The notes: generated from the letters alone by a model not told the origin. A stretch of DNA of 64,000 nucleotides from an uncultured Clostridium sp. (GCA_900553365.1 USDL01000003.1:24926-88925), one strand, 5' to 3'; positions 1-8,376 are shown, counted from the first letter of the stretch. Translations and numbers: made by a program.

Positions 1-139
1 AGCAATTTATTCCAATTTTATGAGCCCATTTTCTTGCTTGTTTTGTCATTCTTTTGCTATTGAACATTCCTTCTGCATACATTGCATAGGCTGCGGCTGT
101 AACTGCTGACCCTATTATAATACCTTTTACAAATTTCAT
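1..139 (-). CDS. small membrane protein, 3' end outside window
   Basis: The gene starts at 139 behind a good ribosome binding site (GGAGGTAATGATAT before the ATG) and runs off the left edge, so only about 46 residues are visible. The N-terminus (MKFVKGIIIGSAVTAAAYAM) is one hydrophobic segment. A basic stretch with SKRMTKQARKWAHK follows. This layout resembles small single-pass YtxH-like envelope proteins, but the family cannot be settled from the fragment. Confidence 0.6.
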   Translation of the reverse strand, partial: MKFVKGIIIGSAVTAAAYAMYAEGMFNSKRMTKQARKWAHKIGINC

Positions 140-164
140 ATATCATTACCTCCATTCTTTTTTA

Positions 165-542
165 TTATTTGGACTTTTTTGTTTTTTTATACTCCTTTAT
201 AATTGAATATATTTCATATATTGCAATAATGGTAAGGAAAATTCCAAAGCATCTTTTTAAAACTTTTACATTCATTTTTGATGATATATTTGCTCCTATT
301 ATGGCTCCTACCACACCACTTATTGCTAATGTTATTCCTATTTTCCATTCTATTAATTTGGATTTAATTGAAACTATTATTGCAGATATTGATGTTGGCA
401 CAAAAAACACTAAATTTGTTGCTTGAGCTACGTGTTGTTCTACGACTAAAAAAATAGAGAGAACAAGTATTAGTATTGTTCCTCCTCCCATTCCTGTTCC
501 ACTTACAGTTCCTGAAATTAATCCAGTTACAATTTCCCACAT
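165..542 (-). CDS. TauE/SafE family permease, half-size (second half)
   Basis: About 125 residues with four hydrophobic segments. The glycine-rich start (GLISGTVSGTGMGGGTI) is the hallmark of a TauE/SafE repeat. Full-length family members have about 250 residues and two such repeats, so this is a half transporter. The ATG at 542 is chosen because AAAGGA lies six bases upstream; an upstream in-frame start at 560 would overlap the preceding gene. That preceding gene encodes the matching half, so the two probably form a heterodimeric sulfonate/sulfite-type exporter. The substrate cannot be told. Confidence 0.8.
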   Translation of the reverse strand: MWEIVTGLISGTVSGTGMGGGTILILVLSIFLVVEQHVAQATNLVFFVPTSISAIIVSIKSKLIEWKIGITLAISGVVGAIIGANISSKMNVKVLKRCFGIFLTIIAIYEIYSIIKEYKKTKKSK

Positions 543-552
543 ATTAATCCTT

Positions 553-900
553 TCACGCAATTATCATTTTTATTGATGTATATGTCAAAAATATTATAAA
601 TAAAATTCTTAAAACTTTTGTTGGCATTTTTTTTAAGAGTTTTGCCCCAATTACTCCTCCTATTATTCCTCCTATTGCACACTTTATTCCTAAATTCCAA
701 TCTATATAGTCGTTTTTATAGTAAAATATTCCGCTTGCTATTACCATTGGAAGTATTGCAAATACTGATGTTGCTCTTGCTTTACTATCTTCTAGTTTAA
801 ATAAATGTATTAATGCTGGAACTACTATCATTCCTCCTCCTGCTGCAAATAATCCGCTTATGACGCCTGCTATTAAGCCTATTGTTATCTTTTTAAACAT
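553..900 (-). CDS. TauE/SafE family permease, half-size (first half)
   Basis: 115 residues with the repeat signature GLIAGVISGLFAAGGGMIVVP and about four membrane spans. It is half the family's usual length and lies ten bases upstream of the second half. The ATG overlaps the end of the upstream small gene by 16 bases, which suggests translational coupling in a three-gene operon. Both halves are intact, with separate ribosome binding sites. The split therefore looks like a stable arrangement, not a recent frameshift, and there is no CGG codon at the junction. Confidence 0.8.
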   Translation of the reverse strand: MFKKITIGLIAGVISGLFAAGGGMIVVPALIHLFKLEDSKARATSVFAILPMVIASGIFYYKNDYIDWNLGIKCAIGGIIGGVIGAKLLKKMPTKVLRILFIIFLTYTSIKMIIA

Positions 901-1121
901 TTTTTCCCCTGTTCATAATAACTTTTGAACTGCTCTTCTGCCATTTTTGTTAATTGTTCATCACATTTTAGCATTTGAATAATTATCTCATTTTTTAGTT
1001 CTTCATTTTCGATATTTTCTGCTTTATCCAAAAATTTTTGAAGCTCTCTTAGATATATTTTATTTTCTTTTTTCCAATCTTCTTTTATTTTCATATCTTT
1101 ATTATTAGTTTTTTTTATCAT
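885..1121 (-). CDS. small charged helical protein of unknown function
   Basis: 78 residues, very rich in Lys and Glu, predicted to be almost entirely helical, with no membrane segment. It starts at 1121 behind GAGAGGTATAAA and ends inside the first TauE half gene. I do not recognise the family. The coupling to the split exporter suggests a cytosolic accessory or regulatory role, which is inference only. Confidence 0.6.
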   Translation of the reverse strand: MIKKTNNKDMKIKEDWKKENKIYLRELQKFLDKAENIENEELKNEIIIQMLKCDEQLTKMAEEQFKSYYEQGKKCLKR

Positions 1122-1277
1122 TTTATACCTCTCTTTTACACATTTATTATATCATTTTGTTTACTGTTAGGCAACTTTTTATTACTTTTATCGTTATATT
1201 CTTTTGTTTTCATGTAATTTTTAGACAATAAATGATAAAATACTGCCATATAATACTTTAAGAGAGGAGTTTTTCTT

Positions 1278-1490
1278 ATGATTAAATTTAAGCTTTCAAA
1301 TTTATTAGGCGAGCATAAAATGACTCAAAAAGCTCTTGCTGACCTAACTAAAATACGTCCTGCTACAATTTCAAAAATGTATTATGAAGAAATTAAAAGA
1401 ATAGATATAAAGCAATTAGATAGCATTTGTAAAGCTTTTAATTGCGAAATCTCTGAACTTTTAGAATACATACCTGATAAAAAACAATAA
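1278..1490 (+). CDS. Cro/C1-type helix-turn-helix regulator
   Basis: 70 residues forming a single XRE-type HTH domain (KALADLTKIRPATISKMYYE carries the recognition helix). Such short YozG-like proteins are DNA-binding domains without a sensor. The start follows AGAGGAG. It is convergent with the deacetylase gene and shares a terminator with it. The target is unknown. Confidence 0.85.
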   Translation: MIKFKLSNLLGEHKMTQKALADLTKIRPATISKMYYEEIKRIDIKQLDSICKAFNCEISELLEYIPDKKQ

Positions 1491-1518
1491 GCTAAGCACT
1501 TATAACTTAGCTTATTGT
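1484..1518. terminator. bidirectional intrinsic terminator
   Basis: An inverted repeat, ACAATAAGCTAAG pairing with CTTAGCTTATTGT around a 9-base loop, is followed by a T-run on each strand. It sits between the convergent HTH and deacetylase genes and overlaps both 3' ends. Confidence 0.85.
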
Positions 1519-2282
1519 TTTTGTTGTTTCCCGTTATTGTCAATTATATAATTTTCTGTATAAATTAATTCTGTTACTGGCACAATTTTGTATCCTTTAT
1601 TTTGTATATTTGTAATTATCATATCTAAGCTGTTTGCTGTATTTTCTGTGCCATTGTGCATTAGTATAATGCTTCCATTTTCTAAGTTTGGTTCTATCCT
1701 CTCCCACATCTGCTCTCCTGTTAATGCCTTATAATCTAATGAATCAATAGACCACTGTATTGTATAATGGTTATTATCCTTTGCTGCTTGTATTACTGTA
1801 TCATTATACTCTCCATAAGGGCCTCTGTATAATGTACTTGGTTTTCCTGTTATTTTTTTTATCAAGTCTGAACACTTATTTATTTGCTCAACATTTTTAT
1901 CGTAGCTTAAATTATTTACATGTGGGTGATTATATGAATGGTTTGCCAGTTCATGGCCTGCCTGATATATTTTTCTTGCTGCTTCTTCGTTCTTTTCTAT
2001 CCAATCTCCTACCATAAAAAATGTTACTTTTACTTGATGTTTATCTAATGTTTCTAATATTTTATCCACATCCTCTGCATTCCATGCACAGTTTATTGTT
2101 AAGGATATTTTCTTTTCTTCTGTTTGAACTGAATATATTGGCAGTTGCCTCTTAGTAGCTGCAGTTGCTATAGTGTTTTCTGGCGTTTTTGCGAAAAATG
2201 AAGTCATTAAAAATAGGGCAAACACGGTTGAACATGCTACGACAAATGCCATTATTTTGTCTTTATTGAATACTAAAAACAT
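1512..2282 (-). CDS. polysaccharide deacetylase, PdaB-like (sporulation type)
   Basis: 256 residues: one N-terminal membrane anchor (about 10-30), then a NodB homology domain. Visible motifs are the metal-binding HSYNH, RGPYGEY, the WSIDSLDY segment and the C-terminal ILMHNG. Motif 1 reads TINCAWNAEDV instead of TFDDG. The same Asp-to-Asn form is familiar from clostridial PdaB-type proteins, so activity may be altered or use another metal geometry. PdaB acts on spore peptidoglycan in Bacillus; a similar role here is inferred from that form and the spore genes nearby. Confidence 0.85.
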   Translation of the reverse strand: MFLVFNKDKIMAFVVACSTVFALFLMTSFFAKTPENTIATAATKRQLPIYSVQTEEKKISLTINCAWNAEDVDKILETLDKHQVKVTFFMVGDWIEKNEEAARKIYQAGHELANHSYNHPHVNNLSYDKNVEQINKCSDLIKKITGKPSTLYRGPYGEYNDTVIQAAKDNNHYTIQWSIDSLDYKALTGEQMWERIEPNLENGSIILMHNGTENTANSLDMIITNIQNKGYKIVPVTELIYTENYIIDNNGKQQKQ

Positions 2283-2333
2283 AATTAACCTCCAAAATTT
2301 AAGCTAATAAATTTTATGCTTGAATTTTGATAA

Positions 2334-3836
2334 TTATGCATTTGTTATAATTATTCTTCCATTTTTATTTTCTTTTTTTATTTCTTCTGCTCTGTATGTA
2401 TAAATTCTATATTCGTTTTTACCATCAAATTTTATTCTTACTGCTTTTGTGTAGTCTGTTTTGTTCATTGGGTGTTTTTCTTCTATTATTAAACTTGCTT
2501 TTGTATTTTTTAGTGTTTCAAATGTTGTCATAAATCCTATTCCGCTTCCTCCTGTTTCTTTATGAGTAGTAATTTGTTCTAGTCCAAGTTTTAATAATGT
2601 TGGTATTTCAAATTCTATACCTGTATCATATATACGAACTTCATAGTGTTCATCTATTATTCCTAGTATTAGCAATATATTTTTATTTGTATTGTTGCTA
2701 CTATTTATTGCTATTATTGCGTCTTTTATGTGGTCACCTAGCATTGTTTCTAGCTTACTTTGCTCTACTATGTTTTCTATCATGTAGTTGATATTTCCAT
2801 TTATTTTTACATTAAATTTTATATTGATTTTAGTTGCTTCTTGGTTCATGTATTCTAAAATATTATCTATGCCAAAGATTCCTGTTTTTGGTATTTTGTT
2901 TTCTATATTTTTCTCCATTTCCATAGTGTATTCTTTAGATAGTTTTTGTACTTGTTTTTCAAAATTTAAAAATTCATCTCCAAATTCTACTTTCATGTTT
3001 TCTACTATTTCTGGTTTTGACATTACTTTGTTTGAGAAGCCTTCTAATGCTTTTATTCTATTGCTGTATTTATGATTTATTGTAGCAATTCTTTGATTTT
3101 CTTCTAGGATGTTTTTTATTTCTTTGTCCTTTTCTTTTATTTCGTTTTCTAGTTCTTCTATTGTTTTTTCTTTTAATTTTTGTTTATAGTATTTGGTTAT
3201 TTTCTGTTTAATCCAAATAAACATGCAGATAGATTCAATGACAATGCCTAAAAATAAATATGTACCTGACTGCCATTCACTAGTATTGCTCACTATTGAG
3301 TATATTATTATGGTTATTCCAATAAATGCAAAACCAATTATTCCTATATTATTTAGCTTTTTATTATCTTTTAAAAATGTTATACCATTCTTAAGCCTTT
3401 TAATTCTAAATATTCTATTTATTAATAATATTTCTACACATATTATTAGCATTAAGGAATAGATTGAATTAATTGGAAAGTCTGGCTCAATAAGCATTAA
3501 TATAATTGCAACTATAACAACACTAATTGTGTATACTAAATATGTAATACTAAAAGATGCTAGTGTTACAATTATAGAATAACTAAATTTATTGTTTGTT
3601 ATTTTTGATATTACAAAACCATGTATTAAATACATAACAATTAAAACTGGTAATACAGGAATATATTGTACAAGAAACACTTCCAAACTCGCTTCTATTA
3701 TGCTTATTATTAAAATTGCGAGTGTTTTTAGCTTGTCATTATCTCCATAATCAGTTAGTTTTATAAATATGAAATATGTCAAAATATTTATAAAATCCAC
3801 TTTTAATACTTTATTTACTATATCTATTATTTCCAT
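2334..3836 (-). CDS. AgrC-like sensor histidine kinase (GHKL, HPK10-like)
   Basis: About 500 residues. The N-terminal part is six or seven membrane segments, followed by a coiled coil rich in Lys/Glu, a histidine motif (INHKYSNRIKAL) and a GHKL ATPase domain with DTG (IYDTGIEFE) and GSGIGF boxes. The usual N-box Asn is replaced by Asp (GDHIKDAIIA). The ATG at 3836 has AGAGGG just upstream; a longer frame would start inside a terminator. This architecture is that of peptide-sensing kinases such as AgrC. A Spo0A-like regulator and a 15-codon peptide gene lie directly upstream on the same strand, so the three probably form one signalling unit. Confidence 0.85.
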   Translation of the reverse strand: MEIIDIVNKVLKVDFINILTYFIFIKLTDYGDNDKLKTLAILIISIIEASLEVFLVQYIPVLPVLIVMYLIHGFVISKITNNKFSYSIIVTLASFSITYLVYTISVVIVAIILMLIEPDFPINSIYSLMLIICVEILLINRIFRIKRLKNGITFLKDNKKLNNIGIIGFAFIGITIIIYSIVSNTSEWQSGTYLFLGIVIESICMFIWIKQKITKYYKQKLKEKTIEELENEIKEKDKEIKNILEENQRIATINHKYSNRIKALEGFSNKVMSKPEIVENMKVEFGDEFLNFEKQVQKLSKEYTMEMEKNIENKIPKTGIFGIDNILEYMNQEATKINIKFNVKINGNINYMIENIVEQSKLETMLGDHIKDAIIAINSSNNTNKNILLILGIIDEHYEVRIYDTGIEFEIPTLLKLGLEQITTHKETGGSGIGFMTTFETLKNTKASLIIEEKHPMNKTDYTKAVRIKFDGKNEYRIYTYRAEEIKKENKNGRIIITNA

Positions 3837-3870
3837 ATAATCCCTCTGTATTTTATTATATATAAATTGT

Positions 3871-3909
3871 AAAAAAAAATCAAACCACATATATTAATAT
3901 GTGATTTGA
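3871..3909 (-). terminator. strong intrinsic terminator after the peptide gene
   Basis: A 13-bp stem (one G-U pair) with a 4-base loop at 3880-3909 is followed by nine U residues in the minus-strand transcript. It lies 17 bases after the peptide stop codon and upstream of the kinase start. The peptide can therefore be made from its own short transcript. Confidence 0.85.
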
Positions 3910-3925
3910 CTATACTATTTATTTT

Positions 3926-3973
3926 TTATACTCCGCCCCAATATAAGAAAAATTCCATTATTTTTTGCCACAT
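3926..3973 (-). CDS. 15-residue hydrophobic peptide, candidate signal
   Basis: The frame encodes MWQKIMEFFLYWGGV and is preceded by a near-perfect ribosome binding site, AAAAGGAGGTGGGAATT before the ATG. It is followed at once by a strong terminator. It lies between a Spo0A-like response regulator and an AgrC-like kinase. There is no Cys, so it cannot be an AgrD-type thiolactone precursor. The aromatic/Gly-Gly end recalls short hydrophobic signal peptides of streptococci only in general character. A signal role is inference; a leader peptide or a small membrane toxin is also possible. Confidence 0.55.
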   Translation of the reverse strand: MWQKIMEFFLYWGGV

Positions 3974-4025
3974 AATTCCCACCTCCTTTTTTAATGAATT
4001 TGGTAATTTGCATTTTGTATAATAC

Positions 4026-4059
4026 AAAAATACCACCTAAGCTTGATTTCTTAGGTGGT
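4026..4059 (-). terminator. intrinsic terminator or attenuator before the peptide gene
   Basis: A perfect 10-bp stem (ACCACCTAAG with CTTAGGTGGT) is followed by AUUUUUG in the minus-strand RNA. It is the second terminator between the response regulator and the peptide gene, so it may attenuate entry into the peptide gene. Confidence 0.65.
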
Positions 4060-4090
4060 TTGGGGATGGAAAAATTATGCAATGAAATAC

Positions 4091-4128
4091 AAAAAAATAA
4101 AAGCTCTAAACTTTTTGTTAGAGTTTTT
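4091..4128 (-). terminator. terminator of the Spo0A-like regulator gene
   Basis: CTCTAA and TTAGAG pair, with flanking A-T pairs, a one-base bulge and a small loop. A run of seven U follows in the minus-strand transcript, directly after the regulator's stop codon. Confidence 0.7.
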
Positions 4129-4136
4129 ATTGTTTT

Positions 4137-4931
4137 CTATAAATATTTTTTAATTTTATCTGCATAGTAATATATAAATTCTGTTGGTGTTGGCACTCCT
4201 GTTTGATGATTTATTCTAGCTGTATAATGTGTCATTAAGTCATCTATTGAGGATATTCTCCATGCATAGTTTATGGCTGTTTGCATCGCTCTGCTTATGC
4301 TACTATTACCAACTTTAAATTCGTTTGATAAATAGTAAAATACTGAATCGTTGTTTTTTTCATCATTTTCTAATAGATACAAAATTGCATCAAATAAGTA
4401 TTTTCTACCTTTTAAATGATTTGCTACTCCAATTAGATCTAATTCATTGTTTATTTTATCTTTTATTCTGTTTTCATGCTCTATTGGCGTTTCTGTTGTA
4501 GTTTTAACTATATTAGTTTGATTATGGTATATGGTTTCTCTTAATGAAACCATTGAATTTATTACCATTTCAGGGCTATAATCACTTTGTTTTTTATAAA
4601 AGATAAAATCTGTTCCCAAGTCATGAATATGGTTATACACTATATTTGATGAGACATTTGTAGTAACAACTATTAATGGTCTAAATTCTAATTTAGTTTT
4701 CTGCAATTCTTCTAAAAAGCTTATTCCTGAGCCTTCTCCTTTATGTAATTCTAAATCAAGGATTATTCCTTCTGGGACATACGTTTTTGTGTCCTTGATT
4801 CCTTCGTAGCTTGAATTTGTATGCTTTATTATTTCTGCATCATTTCTAGTTTTTAAGTATTCTAGAAATTCTTTAACTTCAAGTTCATCATCTTCAATTA
4901 ATAATATAGACATAGGTTTTTCAGTATTCAT
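4137..4931 (-). CDS. Spo0A-like response regulator
   Basis: 264 residues. The receiver domain (about 5-125) has the acidic pair (LIEDDE), the phospho-acceptor Asp in GIILDLELHKG, the Thr switch (VVTTN) and a conserved Lys (FYKK). The C-terminal half (about 165-264) is a Spo0A-type DNA-binding domain: IGVANHLKGRKYLFDAI and SSISRAMQTAINYAW correspond to its helices. The receiver is more divergent than true Spo0A and the neighbours are not those of spo0A. It is therefore more likely a paralogue paired with the AgrC-like kinase. A match to the 0A box lies upstream. Confidence 0.87.
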   Translation of the reverse strand: MNTEKPMSILLIEDDELEVKEFLEYLKTRNDAEIIKHTNSSYEGIKDTKTYVPEGIILDLELHKGEGSGISFLEELQKTKLEFRPLIVVTTNVSSNIVYNHIHDLGTDFIFYKKQSDYSPEMVINSMVSLRETIYHNQTNIVKTTTETPIEHENRIKDKINNELDLIGVANHLKGRKYLFDAILYLLENDEKNNDSVFYYLSNEFKVGNSSISRAMQTAINYAWRISSIDDLMTHYTARINHQTGVPTPTEFIYYYADKIKKYL

Positions 4932-4962
4932 AATAGTTAATATTACCTCCTTAGTAAAACTT

Positions 4963-5009
4963 TAGTTTGGTAATCAAACTACCTATTTAATATACCACAT
5001 TTTTCGGCA
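4963..5009 (-). promoter_or_regulatory. operator-like repeat and 0A-box match upstream of the Spo0A-like gene
   Basis: TAGTTTG-GTAAT-CAAACTA is a perfect 7-bp inverted repeat at 4963-4981. TGCCGAA on the minus strand at 5003-5009 (in TTTGCCGAAAA) fits the Spo0A consensus TGNCGAA. Both lie between the regulator and the divergent HTH gene, so autoregulation is plausible. Confidence 0.45.
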
Positions 5010-5088
5010 AATTTCCACATTTTTTGCATTGTTTGTTCCACACTTTTTTATTTGATTTTGAAATACACTATTTATGGAGGTTTAAATT

Positions 5089-5415
5089 ATGAAAGAAGAA
5101 ATTGGAAAAAGAATTACAGAAATAAGAAAAAGCTTAAATATGAACAAGGAGCAGTTTGCTAAATTAATTGGGTTTAGCGGGCAATTCTTAGGCACTGTTG
5201 AATCAGGTGTAAATGGTTTAGCATTAGATAGAGTAATAGCTATTTGTGAGAAGACAAATACTTCTGCTGATTATCTTCTTTTTGGAAAGAGAACAATATT
5301 TGCTGATGATTTAAAGCAAATTTTTGAGAACATTGATGAGTCTCAAATTGCTCCCGCTTTTGAAGCATTACAAAATATAGCTTTGTTCATAAAAGAATCT
5401 AAAAATTCTGCATAA
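5089..5415 (+). CDS. XRE-family transcriptional regulator
   Basis: 108 residues with an N-terminal HTH (about 6-62; NKEQFAKLIGFSGQFLGTVE contains the HTH). The C-terminal tail is short and helical, probably for dimerisation. The start follows GGAGG. It is divergent from the Spo0A-like regulator, which suggests control of the shared 155-bp promoter region. Confidence 0.85.
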   Translation: MKEEIGKRITEIRKSLNMNKEQFAKLIGFSGQFLGTVESGVNGLALDRVIAICEKTNTSADYLLFGKRTIFADDLKQIFENIDESQIAPAFEALQNIALFIKESKNSA

Positions 5416-5444
5416 TAAAAGATGGCTTTTGCCATCTTTTATTA
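5413..5444. terminator. bidirectional terminator
   Basis: A 14-bp perfect stem (TAATAAAAGATGGC with its complement) and a TTTT loop lie between the convergent HTH and ftsZ-like genes, with T-runs on both sides. Confidence 0.9.
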
Positions 5445-5446
5445 TT

Positions 5447-6394
5447 TTACTCAACTCCGGTTGCTATAACAGTTACCTCTGTTTCATCTCCTAATGTTTC
5501 ATCAATTACTGTTCCAAATAAAATGTTTGCATCTGGATCAACCTTATCATTTATTACTTGAATAGCAGTATTAATTTCAATTAATCCTAGGTTTTCTCCT
5601 CCTCTTATGTTGAAGATTACACCTTTTGCATTATCTATTTTATTTTCAGTTAATGGGTTATCAATAGCCCTTCTAACAGTATCTTCAAGTGGTTCATCAT
5701 TTCTCTTTTTTGCAATTCCCATGTAGGCTTTTCCTTTATAACTAAAAATTGTTTGAACATCGGCGAAGTCTATATTAATATCTCCAACAGTTGTAATTAA
5801 GTCTGTTATGCTTTGAATACCTTGTTTTAGTGTATTATCAGCTAGTTCAAAAGCATCTTGTATTGATGTTTTGTCTCCAACTACTTTTAGCAAGTTATCA
5901 TTCAAAACAACTATTAATGCATTAACATTTTCTTTTAGCTTTGCAATTCCACTATCTGCTCTAAGTGACCTTTTTCTACCTTCAAAAGTAAATGGTTTAG
6001 TAACAATTCCAACAGTTAAAATATTCATAGATTTTGCAATTTCTGCAACTACTGGTGCTGCACCTGTTCCAGTTCCTCCTCCCATTCCAGCAGTTAAGAA
6101 TAACATATCAGTGTTTTGTAAGATTTTTTTAATTTCTTCTTTACTTTCAAGAGCTGCTTTTTCTCCTATTACTTCATTTGCACCAGCTCCTAATCCCTTT
6201 GTTGTTTCTTTACCAATTTGTAAAACGTTTTTAGCATTAGCCGTTTTTAGGCAATTAGTTTCTGTATTAAATAAATATGTCTCAATATTTGGAACTTCAT
6301 CTGCAATCATTCTCATAACTGCATTGTTTCCTCCTCCTCCAACACCAATTACTTTTATTTTTGCTATTGCTTCTGTATTTTTTACATTATTCAT
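5447..6394 (-). CDS. ftsZ: FtsZ-like GTPase lacking the C-terminal tail
   Basis: 315 residues of the tubulin/FtsZ family. The nucleotide-binding GVGGGGNNAV (about 17-26), tubulin signature GGGTGTGAAP (105-114) and T7-loop NIDFADV are all present, so GTP binding and hydrolysis look intact. The chain ends at the end of the second domain (VTVIATGVE). The variable linker and conserved C-terminal peptide that bind FtsA, SepF and other partners are missing. The usual NTDxQAL segment is altered to NTETNCL. It could be a second FtsZ paralogue or an unusually short sole FtsZ; the window cannot decide. No dcw genes lie next to it. Confidence 0.88.
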   Translation of the reverse strand: MNNVKNTEAIAKIKVIGVGGGGNNAVMRMIADEVPNIETYLFNTETNCLKTANAKNVLQIGKETTKGLGAGANEVIGEKAALESKEEIKKILQNTDMLFLTAGMGGGTGTGAAPVVAEIAKSMNILTVGIVTKPFTFEGRKRSLRADSGIAKLKENVNALIVVLNDNLLKVVGDKTSIQDAFELADNTLKQGIQSITDLITTVGDINIDFADVQTIFSYKGKAYMGIAKKRNDEPLEDTVRRAIDNPLTENKIDNAKGVIFNIRGGENLGLIEINTAIQVINDKVDPDANILFGTVIDETLGDETEVTVIATGVE

Positions 6395-6520
6395 ATATAA
6401 ATCACCTTTCCTTTTGCATTTTTTACTTTATTATATTTTAATTTAAAAAGCAAGACCTTTGGTCATAAAATGATTATATATTATACCACAATTTTTTATT
6501 TTTTCATTAGTTTTTATAAT

Positions 6521-6555
6521 AAAAATCAGCTCTTTTTAATTTTGAGCTGATTTTT
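6521..6555. terminator. terminator of spoIVA
   Basis: AAAAATCAGCTC pairs perfectly with GAGCTGATTTTT around an 11-base loop, just after the spoIVA stop codon on the minus strand. Confidence 0.85.
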
Positions 6556-6560
6556 AAAAT

Positions 6561-8039
6561 TTATAGTATTATACAAATTAGTCCGCCGCTGCCTTCATTT
6601 ACTATTCTTTCTAGGGTTTCTTGTAGTTTTCCTTGTGCCTCTTCTGGCATTCTGTATAGTTTGTTTTGTAGTCCTTCATTAACTAATTCATGTAAATTCT
6701 TTCCAAATATATTTGATTCCCAAATTTTCTTTGGATCATTTTCAAATTCAGATAGTAAGTAATTTACTAGTTCTTCTGATTGTTTTTCGCTTCCTACTAT
6801 TGGTGATACCTCTGTTTCTATGTCTGCTCTAATTAGATGTATTGATGGTGCACGAGCTTTTAGTTTTACTCCAAATCTTGAGCCTTGTTTTACTATTTCA
6901 GGTTCATCAAGGATTAATTCTTCCATACTTGGCATCACTATTCCATATCCCTTTTGTCTTACTTCTTGCAATGCCATTGATACTTTATCATATTCTTTTT
7001 TTACATTTGCTAAGTTTTCCATAGTAGTAAATAAATCTGCTTCATTTTTTATTTCTATTCCTGTAATTTCAGTAAGTATTTTATAGAATAAATTATTATT
7101 TAATGTTATTTCTATTGAAACTGAGCCTGTGCCTAAATCTATCTTATCTATTGTTGTTTTTACAATAATTTCTGTTTGCTTTATTCTTGATATACCAGTA
7201 TTTATTGTTTTTATAGTTGTTATATCTTTAAATGCGTCTTTTATTTCTTTAAATAATTCTTGTTTTAGTTCATGTTCATAATTTAAGCCATCTATCCATC
7301 CTGGGAAGTTAATATTTATTCTTTCTACTGGGAACTCATATAATATTCTTCCAAAAATGTTATTTATATCATCTGTACTTAAATTTGTGCAATCTGTTGG
7401 TATTACTGAAACGTTGTATTTTTCTTCTAACTCTTTTGCTAAATTTTGTGTTTCATCACTATGAGGATTATTTGTGTTAAGTACAATTACAAATGGTTTG
7501 TTTAATGCCTTTAGCTCACTTACAACTCTTGATTCTGCCTCTACATAATCTTCTCTTGGAATTTCTGTTATGCTTCCATCTGTAGTTACTAATATTCCTA
7601 TTGTTGAGTGTTCTGTAATAACTTTTCTTGTGCCTATTTCTGCCGCTTCTTCAAATGGAATTTCTTCATCTGACCATGGAGTTTTTACCATTCTCGGTAC
7701 ATCTTCTTCCATATACCCAATAGCATTGTTTACTAAATAACCTACACAGTCAACCAATCTTGTTTTTAAATTTAAGTTGTCTCCTATTGTTATTTCAATA
7801 GCTTCATTAGGCACAAATTTGGGTTCTGTGGTCATTATTGTTCTTCCCGCAGCACTCTGTGGAAGTTCATCTCTTGCTCTTTCTCTTTTATAGCTGTTTT
7901 CTATGTTTGGAATAACTAATAAATCCATGAAATTTTTTATAAATGTAGATTTTCCTGTTCTTACTGGTCCTACTACTCCAACATATATATCCCCATCTGT
8001 CCTTGCCCTAATGTCCTCATATACTCCTATATTCTCCAT
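6561..8039 (-). CDS. spoIVA: stage IV sporulation protein A
   Basis: 492 residues, the normal SpoIVA length. The Walker A motif GPVRTGKST is at 24-32, followed by ELPQSAAGRTIMTTEPKFVP and DCVGYLVNNAIGYME, all typical of SpoIVA. The C-terminus ends with GSGGLICIIL, the region that targets the protein to the outer forespore membrane. SpoIVA is an ATPase that polymerises on the forespore surface as the base of the spore coat. The start follows GGGAGG. Expression from a mother-cell (sigma-E) promoter is expected from the family, but I could not identify one with confidence. Confidence 0.97.
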   Translation of the reverse strand: MENIGVYEDIRARTDGDIYVGVVGPVRTGKSTFIKNFMDLLVIPNIENSYKRERARDELPQSAAGRTIMTTEPKFVPNEAIEITIGDNLNLKTRLVDCVGYLVNNAIGYMEEDVPRMVKTPWSDEEIPFEEAAEIGTRKVITEHSTIGILVTTDGSITEIPREDYVEAESRVVSELKALNKPFVIVLNTNNPHSDETQNLAKELEEKYNVSVIPTDCTNLSTDDINNIFGRILYEFPVERININFPGWIDGLNYEHELKQELFKEIKDAFKDITTIKTINTGISRIKQTEIIVKTTIDKIDLGTGSVSIEITLNNNLFYKILTEITGIEIKNEADLFTTMENLANVKKEYDKVSMALQEVRQKGYGIVMPSMEELILDEPEIVKQGSRFGVKLKARAPSIHLIRADIETEVSPIVGSEKQSEELVNYLLSEFENDPKKIWESNIFGKNLHELVNEGLQNKLYRMPEEAQGKLQETLERIVNEGSGGLICIIL

Positions 8040-8157
8040 AAAAATAATTACCTCCCATAACTTAAACGTTTGTACTAAACTTTAATTAATGTATATTAGG
8101 GGTAGGTAATTATTATTACTATTTTTTTGAATTTTTTTATATGATTTTTCGAAATGA

Positions 8158-8307
8158 TTAATTATCTTTTTTATTTCTTGTTGCTTGTTCTATTTTTTCT
8201 ACTTGCTCTTTTTGTTTTTCTATTGGAAGCCAATGATATGTGGAGCATACAAATTCTCCATATTTTGTTGTATCTTCTTTTTTGTGTTCTTTTTTATCTT
8301 TTTGCAT
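8158..8307 (-). CDS. 49-residue hypothetical protein
   Basis: A short frame starts with MQKDKKEHKKEDTTKYGEF and has an AGAGGTG ribosome binding site seven bases upstream. It is strongly charged at both ends around a central segment, VCSTYHWLPIE, with one Cys and one His. No family is recognised. It lies between lexA and spoIVA on the same strand. The good ribosome binding site and non-random composition support a real gene. Confidence 0.5.
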   Translation of the reverse strand: MQKDKKEHKKEDTTKYGEFVCSTYHWLPIEKQKEQVEKIEQATRNKKDN

Positions 8308-8376
8308 ACAAACACCTCTTTTTAGTAGTATTTGTTTTTTTATTTATTATATGCAAAAAGTGGAACTAAATATATC

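Noticed and set aside
3974..4136. A riboswitch between the regulator and the peptide gene
   Set aside because: Only two simple terminator hairpins are visible; no known aptamer core was recognised.
8154..8369. Plus-strand frame of about 70 hydrophobic residues
   Set aside because: It is the reverse of the small charged gene at 8158-8307, which has the better ribosome binding site and composition.
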